A stretch of DNA of 54,552 nucleotides from Faecalitalea cylindroides ATCC 27803 (GCF_000469305.1 NZ_KI270979.1:1-54552); one strand, 5' to 3'. Numbered from the stretch's first letter, positions 35,558 through 46,707 are shown. The notes: generated from the letters alone by a model not told the origin. Numbers and translations are program-made.

Positions 35558-36641
35558 CATTTGTCCAGTTCGATAAAATATTCAAACCCTGTATTAGTAA
35601 ATCGCTTTGCTTAGCCAAGCCTAAACGCAAATGATTTTCAATTCCAAAGCACTTGCCAGGAACAAAGAATACACCTGTTTCCTTCAATAATCTTTTACAT
35701 AATTCCACACTCGATATAGGCATTGAATATTTTAGAAAACTAACAGTTCCCGATTCTGGCATGACTAAAGAAAACTTTGGATTCTCTTTTAACCAGGAAG
35801 TTATGATTTGTTTATTCTTTTGAACTGTTTCATAACTTCTTTTCAACAAGATTTCTTTATGTCTTAACGCGATAGCTCCTAACTTGTCTAGCAAAGGTCC
35901 GGTAGAAATTAAAGCATAATCTCTTCGAACATTTATTTGATTGATAATCTCTTTATTTGCCTTGATCCAGCCAAGTCGTAAAGCCGCCAAACCATAAAGT
36001 TTACTCAATGAAGAAGTACTGATCCCTAGTTCATATAAATCACTGATACTGCTGACATCATTTGTTTCATATCCACGATATACTTCATCACAAAGAATAT
36101 AGATTCCTTTATCTTTAGCTAGATGAACTAACTTTAAAAGAAATTCGTCCTTCATCAAAGTACCTGTTGGATTATTAGGGTTATTCAAGATGATCATTTT
36201 TGTGTTGTCTTGAATCGCATTCACAAAATCTTGAATATCAATCATCCAACCCTTTTCTTCATTCAGCATCAATTCACTGACTGTACAGCCTATTGATCTA
36301 GGATAGTCACTGAATTGTTGATAACCAGGAATGCATGTTATGACATGATCTCCTTTTTCCAACAAAGTAGCCATGACCAGTTCATTAGCTTGAATACAAC
36401 CATGAGTTGTTGTGATCTGATCTATGGTCCCACTTGTATACAAAGAAAGAATTTCTTTTTTTAATTCTGTATCTCCTGTGATATCTCCATAATCCATCAC
36501 AATTTCTGAAAAATCTAACGTTTCTAATTCTAAAAGCTGATCCAAAGTAAGATTGACTGCACATGTATCGGTCAAATTATAAACCGCATCTTTTTCATGA
36601 TCATTCATCCATTGTTCAACTTTAAAATCATTCAAAATCAT
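35544..36641 (-). CDS. PLP-dependent aminotransferase, class I/II
   Basis: A 365-residue fold-type I aminotransferase. [11 protein letters not shown] (near 154) holds the substrate carboxylate region, [11 protein letters not shown] (near 184) has the Asp and Tyr that hold PLP, and [16 protein letters not shown] (near 207) carries the Schiff-base Lys. The C-terminal [15 protein letters not shown] has the carboxylate-binding Arg. The sequence resembles capreomycidine-synthase-like and MalY-like enzymes. It overlaps the ABC ATPase gene by 4 bases and is thus part of the amino-acid transport operon, so it probably uses the transported amino acid. The exact substrate is not resolved. Confidence 0.88.
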   Translation of the reverse strand: MILNDFKVEQWMNDHEKDAVYNLTDTCAVNLTLDQLLELETLDFSEIVMDYGDITGDTELKKEILSLYTSGTIDQITTTHGCIQANELVMATLLEKGDHVITCIPGYQQFSDYPRSIGCTVSELMLNEEKGWMIDIQDFVNAIQDNTKMIILNNPNNPTGTLMKDEFLLKLVHLAKDKGIYILCDEVYRGYETNDVSSISDLYELGISTSSLSKLYGLAALRLGWIKANKEIINQINVRRDYALISTGPLLDKLGAIALRHKEILLKRSYETVQKNKQIITSWLKENPKFSLVMPESGTVSFLKYSMPISSVELCKRLLKETGVFFVPGKCFGIENHLRLGLAKQSDLLIQGLNILSNWTNESFF

Positions 36642-37369
36642 TCGTAAAACACCTTGCTCAAGAAATCCTTTGCACGGTCGCTTTTTGGATTTGAGAAGAA
36701 TTCTTCACTTGGCGCATCTTCAATGATCTCACCATGATCCAAGAAAACGACACGACTTCCTACTTTGCGGGCAAATCCCATTTCATGCGTAACAACGATC
36801 ATCGTCATACCCTGCTTGCCTAAATCTTTCATAACTTCTAGTACTTCCTTGATCATTTCAGGATCAAGTGCGCTGGTTGGCTCATCGAACAACATCATAT
36901 CTGGATCCATACAAAGAGCACGAGCAATCGCTACACGCTGCTTTTGACCACCAGAAAGATTGTTTGGATATGAATCTTTCTTTTCCTGCAGACCAACACG
37001 TTTTAAAAGCTCAAGAGATTTTTTGGTTGCATCCTCTTTGGAACGACCTAACACTTCCGTCTGTGCTAAATTTAAATTATCTAAAACTGTCATATGTGGG
37101 AATAAATTAAAATGTTGGAAAACAAACCCCATGTGATTTCTTTGCTCACGATACTTTTCTTTATTTTGAGGATCCATAAGCTCATCATTCATGTAAATCT
37201 TTCCTTTATCCGGCTTTTCTAATCCATGAATGCATCGTAACAATGTACTCTTACCAGATCCTGAAGGACCAATCAAAGAGACAATTTCTCCTTTATTAAC
37301 TTCTAAAGTTACATCTTTCAAAGCATGAAGCTGCCCAAAATTCTTTTGTAAATGTTCAACTCTAATCAC
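36638..37369 (-). CDS. Polar amino-acid ABC transporter, ATP-binding protein
   Basis: A 243-residue GlnQ-type ATPase. Walker A (GPSGSGKST, near 34), the Q-loop ([15 protein letters not shown]), the ABC signature [15 protein letters not shown] (near 138) and Walker B ([14 protein letters not shown], near 160) are complete, with the switch His in VVTHEMGFA. It powers uptake through the permease encoded just before it, with an 8-base gene overlap. Under the T-box leader upstream, its expression should follow amino-acid charging. Confidence 0.95.
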   Translation of the reverse strand: MIRVEHLQKNFGQLHALKDVTLEVNKGEIVSLIGPSGSGKSTLLRCIHGLEKPDKGKIYMNDELMDPQNKEKYREQRNHMGFVFQHFNLFPHMTVLDNLNLAQTEVLGRSKEDATKKSLELLKRVGLQEKKDSYPNNLSGGQKQRVAIARALCMDPDMMLFDEPTSALDPEMIKEVLEVMKDLGKQGMTMIVVTHEMGFARKVGSRVVFLDHGEIIEDAPSEEFFSNPKSDRAKDFLSKVFYE

Positions 37370-38045
37370 TTGCAGCCAACCTCTTTTCTACATGTTTTCC
37401 TATATAAGAAATACTAATCGTCATGATCAAATAGAAGATTGCAGCCAATGTATATGGTGACATGGCATCATAATATCTAGCTCCTAAGACTTGAGAAGCT
37501 TTTAAAAGTTCAATTGCTCCAATACAACTTGTCAAGGAACTGTCCTTGATCAAGGTAATAAATTCACTGATTACCGGTGGAACGATCAACTTAAATGCCT
37601 GTGGCAAAATAACAAGTTTCATCGTTTGCCAGGAAGATAATCCAAGTGTCTCACATGCTTCCCACTGTCCTTTATCAACACCATTGATACCACTACGAAT
37701 CAACTCTGTAGAATAAGCTCCTGAATTGATGCTCATGGCAATGATACCGATCAAATACACATTGATTCTCAATACATTTCCTGTAATTGCCGTGTAAATG
37801 GATGGCACGACTGAAAATAATATCAAGATTTGTAATAACATAGGTGTTCCACGAATAATTTCAACATAGAAATTACCAATAGCACGTAAGATAAAAAAGC
37901 GTGATCTTTTTGCGCTGGCTCCTAAAACACCTAACACTAAACCAATCAAAAGGGATAGTATCGCCATCCCCAATGATATCAATGCTCCCTTACCTAAGTA
38001 GAGCACATTCTCCATAGTAAAGACCTTATCCAAGGCAACAAACAT
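37362..38045 (-). CDS. Polar amino-acid ABC transporter, permease
   Basis: A 227-residue HisM/GlnP-type permease with five predicted helices. The EAA loop that touches the ATPase is visible: [29 protein letters not shown], near 130-160. [17 protein letters not shown] near 68 is the family entry motif. It acts as a homodimer in the membrane. It follows the binding-protein gene by 27 bases and overlaps the ATPase gene. The substrate class is polar amino acids; arginine is proposed from the leader. Confidence 0.93.
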   Translation of the reverse strand: MFVALDKVFTMENVLYLGKGALISLGMAILSLLIGLVLGVLGASAKRSRFFILRAIGNFYVEIIRGTPMLLQILILFSVVPSIYTAITGNVLRINVYLIGIIAMSINSGAYSTELIRSGINGVDKGQWEACETLGLSSWQTMKLVILPQAFKLIVPPVISEFITLIKDSSLTSCIGAIELLKASQVLGARYYDAMSPYTLAAIFYLIMTISISYIGKHVEKRLAASD

Positions 38046-38072
38046 ACTATCCCTCTTTCCTTAATATATTCA

Positions 38073-38846
38073 CTATTCTAAAGGTAGAAGATCATATTCA
38101 TCACAAAGTGTCTGATAATCATCACTTGCGATAAATGCTTTGATACATTTATTGATTTTTTCAATAATTTCTGTATTTCCTTTTTTCGCAATGACATAGT
38201 TTTCTTCATCCAATAAAGAACCATCGATCATTGTGAAGTTACCGCTAGATACATATTGTTTGGCAACACCTAAGTCAACGATTGCTGCATCGTACTGATT
38301 TGCAGCTAAGCCTGTGAAGATGTCCTGAACATTTTGAACGCTAGATACTTCAGCACCTTCAACTTCATTGGCTGCAATTTCACCAGTTGCTCCAGTCTGC
38401 GCTGCTAATTTCTTTCCAACTAGATCATCTACAGATGCGATTGAAGAACCATTTGGCACTACAGCAACCTGTGCCGTCTTGATATATGGATCAGACCATT
38501 CGACTTCTCTTTCTTCATCATATGTAAATCCTGAGATACCAATATCTATCTGATCGCCTTGGATCTGTGTAATGATGTTATCAAAGCTCATTTGTTTGAA
38601 TTCCAAAGAATACGTAACACCTTCTTCTTCTGTTAAGTAATCTTCAAACCAAGCAGCCATGTCGATATCAAAACCAACCAATTCATTATCTGTAGTCAAA
38701 CTTTCATATGGTGCATAATCTGGTGAAACACCGATTGTGATAACTTCTGAATCTTTACTTGTTGAATCATCAGCTGGAGCACTTGAGCATCCTACCATTG
38801 TAGCTGCCAATAATGCAGCTGTACCTACTTTTAATAACTTATTCAT
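38073..38846 (-). CDS. Amino-acid ABC transporter, lipoprotein binding protein
   Basis: A 257-residue extracellular solute-binding lipoprotein. The signal ends with TMVGCSS, giving a lipidated Cys19 and a short serine/asparagine/aspartate linker. The SBP_bac_3 fold follows: IGVSPDYAPYES, LVGFDIDMAAWF (the amino-acid-contacting Asp), and GISGFTYDEEREVEWSDPY, which is typical for polar and basic amino acids. AGGAGGATAAGGA precedes the ATG at 38846, excluding the longer frame. It is the first gene after the T-box leader. Confidence 0.93.
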   Translation of the reverse strand: MNKLLKVGTAALLAATMVGCSSAPADDSTSKDSEVITIGVSPDYAPYESLTTDNELVGFDIDMAAWFEDYLTEEEGVTYSLEFKQMSFDNIITQIQGDQIDIGISGFTYDEEREVEWSDPYIKTAQVAVVPNGSSIASVDDLVGKKLAAQTGATGEIAANEVEGAEVSSVQNVQDIFTGLAANQYDAAIVDLGVAKQYVSSGNFTMIDGSLLDEENYVIAKKGNTEIIEKINKCIKAFIASDDYQTLCDEYDLLPLE

Positions 38847-38944
38847 ATTCCTTATCCTCCTATTTTCATTTCTCATATTTATAAGTTAATGCAAATGCAA
38901 TACTGCTACGTCGGTCGTTTGATTCCATTTGCATCACCCTCTCT

Positions 38945-39190
38945 ATCAAAAAAACGCCCTCTGTGTTCAACACAAAGGACGTAATATACGCGGTACCACC
39001 TTAATTCCGCTCGTTCAATATGAGCGACACCTCATTCTTAACGCGAATTAACGATCATTGCCTCCCAATTTCGACAATGCGACTCCAAGACACGTTCCAT
39101 AGCTTTCTCTTATGACTTACACCAACCGTCATTTCTCTTTGAAGATCTAGCCCTGTACTACTTCTTTTCAACGTCTTTATGGTAATTATT
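38945..39190 (-). promoter_or_regulatory. T-box leader of the amino-acid transporter operon (probable Arg specifier)
   Basis: On the minus strand AAGGTGGTACCGCG is the T-box, followed by the terminator pair ACGTCCTTTGTG/CACAGAGGGCGT and seven T residues. In stem I the text reads GGAACGTGTCTTGGAG. Aligned on TTGGAG with the metG leader of this same window, the specifier is CGU, an Arg codon. AAC, ACG or GUG are possible if the register differs. The leader fills most of the 417-base gap; the remaining bases between it and the binding-protein start hold nothing else I recognise. Confidence 0.88.
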
Positions 39191-39263
39191 ATACACAGGC
39201 TCTTTATTTATGCAAGCCTAAAAATGTAAATTTATTGTAACTTTCTGAAAAAGGTTCCTGAAA

Positions 39264-40619
39264 CTAGTTTTTTAATGCCTGTAATGGAGCAGGAATTCTT
39301 CCTCCACGATTGATCATGACATCATTTTTAGTTTGATTAATGTTCATGACTGGCCCATATCCCAACAAACCACCAAAATCTAATGTCTCGCCTACTTTTT
39401 TACCAATTGCAGGAATAATACGAACTGCTGTTGTTTTGGAGTTGACCATACCAATCGCTGCCTCATCGGCAATCACACCAGAAATTACGCTGGCTGATGT
39501 ATCTCCAGGCACTACCACCATATCAAGACCAACGCTACATACAGCTGTCATAGCTTCCAGTTTCTCTAAAGTTAAAATACCAGATTTAGATGCTTCAATC
39601 ATTCCCGCGTCTTCACTAACTGGAATAAAGGCACCCGATAAGCCGCCTACATTGCTGGTAGCCATTACTCCACCTTTTTTGACCGCATCATTTAACATTG
39701 CTAGACAAGCTGTGGTTCCATAAGCTCCACATGTTTCTAATCCCATCTCTTCCAAGATATAGGCAACACTATCACCAATTGCTGGTGTTGGAGCCAAAGA
39801 AAGATCTACGATACCAAAAGGTACACCTAATTTCTCACTAGCTACACTTCCTACAAGCTGCCCCATACGAGTGATCTTAAAAGCTGTTCGCTTGATCAAA
39901 TCAGCTAATTTATCCATTGGAAGGTTCTTATCTGCCTTTGCCAAAGTTGCACGAACAACACCCGGGCCAGATACACCCACATTAATCACACAGTCTGCTT
40001 CTCCAACACCGTGAAAAGCACCGGCCATAAACGGATTATCTTCAGGTGCATTACAGAAAACAACTAGTTTTGCTGCTGCCATGCAGTTATCTTTTGCCGT
40101 TAATTCAGCACAATCTCTTACGACCTGCCCCATCATTTTAACTGCATCCATATTGATACCAGCCTTAGTCGATCCTACATTTACACTGGCACAAACATGT
40201 GATGTGCACGCTAAAGCTCTAGGAATTGATTCAATGAGTTCTTTATCTCCATGAGCAAAGCCTTTTTGAACCAATGCAGAATATCCTCCAATAAAGTCCA
40301 CCCCAAGTTTTTGAGCACAACGTTCCAATGTCAAGGCATATTCAACGGGATCACCTTGGCTGGCTGCAACCAACATGGCAATTGGTGTAACACTGATTCG
40401 TTTATTTACCACAGGGATTCCGTATGTTTTTTCAATTTCATTGCCAACTTTTACAAGATCTTTGGCTAGTGTACAAATCTTGTTTTCAACTTTTTCACAT
40501 GATTTTTTGATATCTGGGTCAATGCAGTCTAATAAACTGATTCCCATTGTGATCGTACGAATATCCAGATATTCTTCATCAATCATCTTAATTGTTTCTA
40601 ATATTTCATTTGTCTGCAT
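39264..40619 (-). CDS. DUF711 (UPF0210/PFL-like) family protein
   Basis: A 451-residue soluble protein of the UPF0210 family, which shares the glycyl-radical-enzyme barrel shape without the glycyl radical motif at the C-terminus. Signatures include [18 protein letters not shown] near 230 and [18 protein letters not shown] near 325, with [14 protein letters not shown] after. The role is unknown. It sits 9 bases after an ACT-domain gene, a pairing seen throughout Firmicutes, so a joint function in amino-acid sensing or metabolism is likely. It is the last gene of a six-gene run. Confidence 0.9.
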   Translation of the reverse strand: MQTNEILETIKMIDEEYLDIRTITMGISLLDCIDPDIKKSCEKVENKICTLAKDLVKVGNEIEKTYGIPVVNKRISVTPIAMLVAASQGDPVEYALTLERCAQKLGVDFIGGYSALVQKGFAHGDKELIESIPRALACTSHVCASVNVGSTKAGINMDAVKMMGQVVRDCAELTAKDNCMAAAKLVVFCNAPEDNPFMAGAFHGVGEADCVINVGVSGPGVVRATLAKADKNLPMDKLADLIKRTAFKITRMGQLVGSVASEKLGVPFGIVDLSLAPTPAIGDSVAYILEEMGLETCGAYGTTACLAMLNDAVKKGGVMATSNVGGLSGAFIPVSEDAGMIEASKSGILTLEKLEAMTAVCSVGLDMVVVPGDTSASVISGVIADEAAIGMVNSKTTAVRIIPAIGKKVGETLDFGGLLGYGPVMNINQTKNDVMINRGGRIPAPLQALKN

Positions 40620-40628
40620 ACTATTCTC

Positions 40629-40898
40629 CTAAATCTTATGCATTGAATCAAAAATATCTTGATGCATAACACGAATTACTAAGCCCTTTTCCTTTCCCAT
40701 TTCTTCCATATGTGTTGAGAAGGTATCCAAAGACTCAGACATAGATGAAAAATCCACACTCATGGTCATTGTAAACATTCCATCTACAATCGTTTGCGAT
40801 ACATCTAGAATATTGATGGATGCATTTGCACATTCATTGGCAATCATTGCCAAAATCCCAATTTTATCTTTTCCAATTACACTGACAACTGCTTTCAT
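40629..40898 (-). CDS. ACT-domain protein (UPF0237)
   Basis: An 89-residue single ACT domain: VVSVIGKDKIGILAMIANECANASINILDVSQT, then a second strand pair. ACT domains bind amino acids at dimer faces. The glycine in KDKIG and the hydrophobic helix match the GcvR-like UPF0237 family. GGAGAAA precedes the ATG. It lies between an unknown gene and the DUF711 gene. It may be the sensor for the DUF711 protein, by analogy with the common gene pairing. Confidence 0.92.
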   Translation of the reverse strand: MKAVVSVIGKDKIGILAMIANECANASINILDVSQTIVDGMFTMTMSVDFSSMSESLDTFSTHMEEMGKEKGLVIRVMHQDIFDSMHKI

Positions 40899-40910
40899 TT
40901 TTTTCTCCTT

Positions 40911-41393
40911 TTATAGTTTTATTGATACTTTCGAAAATTTTTCTAACTCAAATGGTTCATAGGCACTTTGAATACCGGCAATATTCACCTCGTATTCACC
41001 TGGCATAAATCCAACCTGTGCCTGCTTTTTCAAACAATCTAATATGATCTTGGATTGTTCTAAAGATAAGGTCTTACGTTTTGAATACCAAACATTATTT
41101 TTACCATCTACCAAGATCAGTTCAACATCCAATAATTCTTTTTCTAAGATTTCATCTTTAAGATCACAATCCTGAATATTGAAATAGAAATCGCTGGAAT
41201 CAATATCGCCACCTTCAAGCACAAAGATTGCCAAATCTTGCGTGTAACAAAAATTCAAAGTGGCTCCCTTTTTGATTAATTCGATTTCTTCATCACTCCA
41301 TGTCTCATCTTTAATTACCAACATAAAATGATCTTCAACATAATCCATGATTGTGCCGATTTCAACGTCATACGCAAATTTCTTTTTTTCCAT
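40911..41393 (-). CDS. Unknown 160-residue cytoplasmic protein
   Basis: I do not recognise a named family. The protein is acidic, without membrane segments or cysteine clusters. The first half is rich in short beta strands (MLVIKDETWSDEEIELIKKG), the centre in acidic and aliphatic residues (DLKDEILEKELLDVELILVD), and a helix (LSLEQSKIILDCLKKQA) precedes the C-terminal strand region. It lies 15 bases after rpiB and 12 bases before the ACT gene, so it is transcribed with both. No function can be given. Confidence 0.75.
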   Translation of the reverse strand: MEKKKFAYDVEIGTIMDYVEDHFMLVIKDETWSDEEIELIKKGATLNFCYTQDLAIFVLEGGDIDSSDFYFNIQDCDLKDEILEKELLDVELILVDGKNNVWYSKRKTLSLEQSKIILDCLKKQAQVGFMPGEYEVNIAGIQSAYEPFELEKFSKVSIKL

Positions 41394-41408
41394 AAATATA
41401 CCTGAATA

Positions 41409-41849
41409 TTATTTTTCCAACTCAGCGATTTTTTGGATACGCGCAATATGTCTTTCTCCATTTGAGAATGGTGTATTTAAGAATGTATGAACGATGTCTT
41501 TTACTGTTTCAATACCTGTAGTTCTTTGTCCAACACTCAACATATTGGCATCATTGTGCTCTCTGGTTAAACGCGCCATTGTGACATCTGTACATAATGC
41601 GCAGCGAATTCCTTTTACTTTGTTGGCAGAAATAGAAATTCCAATTCCTGTACCACACATAACAATACCACGTTCTACTTCATTCGATGCAACCAGCTTA
41701 GCACATGCGCTGCCATAATCTGGATAATCAACACTATCTGTTCCATTGCATCCGCAGTCTATTACTTCATGACCTTCTTCGATCAACATTTCTTTAATAG
41801 TTTCTTTGTAATCAAATGCTCCATGATCACATGCGATTGCGATTTTCAT
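41409..41849 (-). CDS. rpiB: Ribose 5-phosphate isomerase B
   Basis: RpiB interconverts ribulose 5-phosphate and ribose 5-phosphate. The 146-residue protein starts IAIACDHGAFDYK, with the DHGA loop that binds substrate. MCGTGIGISISANKVKGIRCALC (near 64-86) carries the catalytic Cys and the phosphate-binding residues, and REHNDANMLSVGQRT (near 95) is also typical. The first codon overlaps the stop of the alpha-amylase by 4 bases. Allose or galactose-type sugar isomerases of the LacAB group look similar, but the length and residues fit RpiB. Confidence 0.93.
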   Translation of the reverse strand: MKIAIACDHGAFDYKETIKEMLIEEGHEVIDCGCNGTDSVDYPDYGSACAKLVASNEVERGIVMCGTGIGISISANKVKGIRCALCTDVTMARLTREHNDANMLSVGQRTTGIETVKDIVHTFLNTPFSNGERHIARIQKIAELEK

Positions 41850-43297
41850 AATTCAAGTTCCTCCTTCATTTTCTGATACACTTCGCTTTCAATAAATATA
41901 CTACACCCTCCATCAAAACAGTCAAACTTTCCACGACCATTTTCATCAAGTTTTATCGTTTTTTTAGTGACAAGATCAATAAATTCAATATTCGATTTAT
42001 TTTTTATGACAAATTCTTTTCCATTGGCTAGTCCATTGGTCATCACTACAACAATTGGATGCTTTCCATCCACTTTCCAGCCAATGCAATGAAAATCATC
42101 AAAGCGATCTTCTATCTCATCTTCCAGGATACGACTTCGAATCCAAACCAACTCACTTAAATGCGTTACCGGACCAATATTATCATGTTCGATACCATAT
42201 AGATCGCCATAGAATACACATGGATTGTCAAAGTTTCTTAATAAGATCAAACTATAAGCATGTAACTTAAACCATCCCTGTACCCATGAATATAAAGCCT
42301 GTCCTGGCTGTGTATCGTGATTATCCACAAAAGGACATGCATACTCATTCTGTGAGCTGACTAGTGTATGATCCAATATTCTAGACATATCATAGGTATC
42401 ATATGAACTTGATGCATTAAAAAGGTTAAAATGTAAAGGAACATCAAACAAATGCATACAATGACCACTGTCATTTAAATATGTATTTAATTCATTAAGA
42501 TCTCCACTCCAATATTCCCCTACGGCATACACATCGTTTGTGTGGTAGCTTTTCTGTTTATCCAGCCATCCTTTAAAAAAGTTGGAATCAATGCTCTTAA
42601 CGGCATCCAAACGATAGCCGTCAATGTTGGTAAATTCTTTATACCATTTCCCCCAATGATACAATTCTTCAATCACATTCGGATTTTGAAAATCCAGATC
42701 ATCTCCCATGATAAAGTCAAAATTACCTTCTTCTTTGGAAACTTTTGGGTCCCACTTCTTATCTTCAAAAGTCATCAATACATTTTGGTTGGTCTTGGCA
42801 TCATAATCGGTACCATCAAAGTCTTTCCATGTCCATTGAAACTTAGAATACTTGCCATTACGAACCGGAAATGTATATTTTGTCCAGACATCTACGATTT
42901 TTTCTTGACCAACTGCACGATTACGATCATTCCAATCCATCGCCGTTGCCTTGATTGTTTCTTTTTCATCGGCCCCCATACGATGATTGAACACAATATC
43001 CGCTATGACCTGTAAAGAATTTTGATGACAGACATCAATTGCCTGGATATATTCGTCTTTTGTTCCATATTTTGTCCGTATGCTTCCTTTTTGATCAAAT
43101 TCACCAAGATCATACATATCATAAACTCCATAGCCAACATCATTGATGCCGGCCTGTCCTTTATAAGCAGGAGGAAGCCAGACATGTGTGAATCCCATCT
43201 TAGACAAACTGGATGCTTCTTTCATGAGTGTTTGATAGAGTGGCGGATCAGATTTCAAATACCACTCAAAATATTGAATCATCGTTCTTTTTGTCAT
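41846..43297 (-). CDS. Cytoplasmic alpha-amylase (GH13)
   Basis: A 483-residue glycoside hydrolase with no signal peptide, so it acts inside the cell on maltodextrins or glycogen. It matches the AmyA-type intracellular group: QYFEWYL at the N-terminus, DIVFNHRMGADE (region I, near 97), GYRLDAVKSID (nucleophile Asp, near 226), VGEYW (acid/base Glu, near 257) and FVDNHDTQPG (region IV, near 320). The C-terminal beta domain ends near VYQKM. It starts 2 bases after the zinc-ribbon gene and overlaps rpiB, a sugar-metabolism pairing. Confidence 0.94.
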   Translation of the reverse strand: MTKRTMIQYFEWYLKSDPPLYQTLMKEASSLSKMGFTHVWLPPAYKGQAGINDVGYGVYDMYDLGEFDQKGSIRTKYGTKDEYIQAIDVCHQNSLQVIADIVFNHRMGADEKETIKATAMDWNDRNRAVGQEKIVDVWTKYTFPVRNGKYSKFQWTWKDFDGTDYDAKTNQNVLMTFEDKKWDPKVSKEEGNFDFIMGDDLDFQNPNVIEELYHWGKWYKEFTNIDGYRLDAVKSIDSNFFKGWLDKQKSYHTNDVYAVGEYWSGDLNELNTYLNDSGHCMHLFDVPLHFNLFNASSSYDTYDMSRILDHTLVSSQNEYACPFVDNHDTQPGQALYSWVQGWFKLHAYSLILLRNFDNPCVFYGDLYGIEHDNIGPVTHLSELVWIRSRILEDEIEDRFDDFHCIGWKVDGKHPIVVVMTNGLANGKEFVIKNKSNIEFIDLVTKKTIKLDENGRGKFDCFDGGCSIFIESEVYQKMKEELEL

Positions 43298-43299
43298 TT

Positions 43300-43692
43300 T
43301 TAACTCTTCTTATCAAACTGTGTACGGCATGAAGGACAAGTAATCGTGATCATTCCTTTATTTCTTGGAACGCGAATAATTTGTGAACACTTTGGGCATA
43401 CATAATAATGATAGGAACGATCTTTTAAACTTCTAAAGAAAGCTTTAAAAGTATGTGTAATCTTAGATCGAATACGAACATATTTTTGATTCTCGATTGA
43501 TCTAGCTACGATATTACGTGAAAAGGAACGGAAGACATACAACACCAAAACCAAATAAAATAAAATTGCGATAATAACATTAGGAACAAAGAAGCTCAAC
43601 ACGATCAACAAGATCTCAAGAGCAAATAAAAACTTGTTTAGATCATCCATTCCATATCTTCCGGCTAAAAATCGATATAGTTTTTCTTTCAT
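43300..43692 (-). CDS. Small membrane protein with a C-terminal zinc ribbon
   Basis: A 130-residue protein with two hydrophobic stretches (about 23-40 and 42-58) and a basic segment. It ends with a zinc ribbon made of two CxxC pairs: CPKCSQIIRVPRNKGMITITCPSC. The ribbon is likely to face the cytoplasm and bind nucleic acid or protein. I do not know a named function. It is the first gene of the run ending in the DUF711 gene. The ATG at 43692 is 149 bases from the divergent gdhA start. Confidence 0.78.
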   Translation of the reverse strand: MKEKLYRFLAGRYGMDDLNKFLFALEILLIVLSFFVPNVIIAILFYLVLVLYVFRSFSRNIVARSIENQKYVRIRSKITHTFKAFFRSLKDRSYHYYVCPKCSQIIRVPRNKGMITITCPSCRTQFDKKS

Positions 43693-43783
43693 CTTACCAC
43701 CTCATATAATACTACTAAAGATACTATTTTATTGAATATCTTTCAATCAATATACGGAATGAAAATATTTTCTTTTTGTTCTT

Positions 43784-43811
43784 GTGAAAACTTTTCACGT
43801 TGTGATATACT
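43784..43811 (+). promoter_or_regulatory. gdhA promoter with a palindrome over the spacer
   Basis: GTGAAAA-C-TTTTCAC (43784-43798) is a perfect 7-base inverted repeat that covers the -35 region. TATACT at 43806-43811 is the -10 box. The palindrome looks like a repressor or activator site for the glutamate dehydrogenase gene. Its binding protein is not known. Confidence 0.65.
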
Positions 43812-43829
43812 ATGAAAGTATTTAAATGA

Positions 43830-45173
<1,344 letters not shown>

Positions 45174-45180
45174 AATACGC

Positions 45181-45214
45181 AAGCATCTTTTCAAAATCGA
45201 AAAGATGCTTTTCT
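45181..45214 (+). terminator. Terminator of gdhA
   Basis: Perfect 12-base arms AAGCATCTTTTC and GAAAAGATGCTT around a six-base loop, followed by a short T-rich tail. Confidence 0.87.
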
Positions 45215-45243
45215 ATTTATGTGCAAGAGTGTAAAATAAAACC

Positions 45244-45921
45244 ATGCGTATTACACAAATCTCAGAGTCAAAACAATTAGGTATTCTTCTAGCTCTTTCT
45301 GGAGGTTTTATGGATGCCTATTCCTATATCCAACGAGGCCATGTTTTTGCCAATGCGCAAACCGGGAATATGCTTCTTTTTGGCATCAATCTCTCCCAGT
45401 TAAAGTTTCTAGATGCCTTACAATACGCAATTCCTGTCGTTGCTTTTACTTTAGGAATTGCCTTGGCAGAACAACTTAGAGCCTGTCAATGGAAAAAACT
45501 GCATTGGCGCCAAATTGCTTTGATCATAGAAACGACTATCTTAATTAGCGTTGCCTTTTTTAACAGTGATCTAAACTTAATTGCCAACTCTCTTACTTCT
45601 TTTGCCTGTGGCATTCAAGTTGAAACTTTTAGAAAAATTCAAGGTTTGTCTGCTGCCACGACCATGTGTATTGGCAACTTAAGAAGCGGTACAGAAAACT
45701 TATTTAAATACCTGCACACAAAAGAAAGGCACTACTTTGATAAAGGTGCCTTCTACTACTTGATCATTTTTTGTTTTATTATGGGAGCTGTTATCGGAAA
45801 TTTCTTTATCTATTTTATGCACCGCTATGCCATCATAATTTGTTCCTGGTTTTTGATTGCTGCTTTTTTAATGATGTTCATCGACTTAGAAAAAGAGATG
45901 AATACCAAAAGAAAACATTAA
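45244..45921 (+). CDS. DUF1275 (YoaK-like) membrane protein
   Basis: A 225-residue protein with about six predicted helices. The N-terminal LALSGGFMDAYSYIQRGHVFANAQTGNMLLFGINL is the family signature (GFxDA and QTGN). FACGIQVETFRK and AATTMCIGNLRSG follow. Function is unknown; a permease role is guessed from the fold. No ribosome site precedes the ATG, and a TAAAAT box ends 7 bases upstream, so a leaderless or near-leaderless mRNA is possible. It faces the next gene closely, with only one base between the stops. Confidence 0.88.
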   Translation: MRITQISESKQLGILLALSGGFMDAYSYIQRGHVFANAQTGNMLLFGINLSQLKFLDALQYAIPVVAFTLGIALAEQLRACQWKKLHWRQIALIIETTILISVAFFNSDLNLIANSLTSFACGIQVETFRKIQGLSAATTMCIGNLRSGTENLFKYLHTKERHYFDKGAFYYLIIFCFIMGAVIGNFFIYFMHRYAIIICSWFLIAAFLMMFIDLEKEMNTKRKH

Positions 45922-45922
45922 A

Positions 45923-46699
45923 TCAAAGATTTAAGTTCAACCATGCAACGACTTGTTCTAAAAGTTCATTCACTTTAGCATAGTTTCCTGTCTTGGCTAA
46001 AAAAGTATGATCAGCTTCATGAATTTCTATAAGAGTTGCTTTTTTTAACATATCGATAATTTGATAGCTTAGTGAAGCCTCCACTGTTACATCTTTGTCT
46101 CCTACACAAACAAGCGTGTTTCCTTCATATTCAAAAGCTGGACCAAGATCTACATCCAATTCATTTAAGAATGTTTCAAATACCAATTCATAACGTCCAT
46201 CACTGGTCTTCACGATCGTATGGCCGTTTTTTTGTATATCTTCTACATATTCTTTTGAAAACTTAAATCCTTCTTGATCTTGTATCTTTAATGCTCCATT
46301 TAATGTAACGATACATTTAGGGTTCAAACCAGTACTCAGCAAGGCAATTCGCCCACCAAAGCTATGTCCTAGTAACCCAATACGATCTGAAATAAATCTT
46401 TTATCCTTTTGAAGAAATTGATATATCGTCTCAGTTTCTTCTAACATGATTTTGGTACCGTAATGAATTCTTGAAGAGCGATTTTCTCCCATGCTGCAAA
46501 AATCAATGCGGGCACTTGCGATCCCAGCCTTGGCTAGAGCCTGAGCACACTTTGCAAGCAAATAACCGTCTCCTTCTTTATAAGATAGAAATCCATGTAG
46601 CAAAAGCATACAAGGATAAGATCCTTCAGCTTGCGGAACACACAAGACCATAGGAATATCATGATCTTTACGCGGAACAAACAGTCTTTCTTCTATCAT
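45923..46699 (-). CDS. Alpha/beta hydrolase, probable esterase
   Basis: A 258-residue cytoplasmic hydrolase. Visible are LLHGFLSYKEGDG (oxyanion region, near 34), LLGHSFGGRIALLS (nucleophile Ser, near 116), an acidic residue in VCVGDKDVTVE (near 212) and the His in EADHTFL (near 236), a complete triad. The sequence is like cinnamoyl-ester and acyl-esterase types of gut Firmicutes, but the substrate is unproven. AGGAG lies before the ATG at 46699; a GTG two codons earlier is less likely. It follows the HAD gene closely. Confidence 0.87.
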   Translation of the reverse strand: MIEERLFVPRKDHDIPMVLCVPQAEGSYPCMLLLHGFLSYKEGDGYLLAKCAQALAKAGIASARIDFCSMGENRSSRIHYGTKIMLEETETIYQFLQKDKRFISDRIGLLGHSFGGRIALLSTGLNPKCIVTLNGALKIQDQEGFKFSKEYVEDIQKNGHTIVKTSDGRYELVFETFLNELDVDLGPAFEYEGNTLVCVGDKDVTVEASLSYQIIDMLKKATLIEIHEADHTFLAKTGNYAKVNELLEQVVAWLNLNL

Positions 46700-46707
46700 A
46701 TGCACTC

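Noticed and set aside
42542-43015. 157-residue frame opposite the amylase
   Set aside because: It is the reverse of a conserved GH13 region and lacks any start signal or family match.
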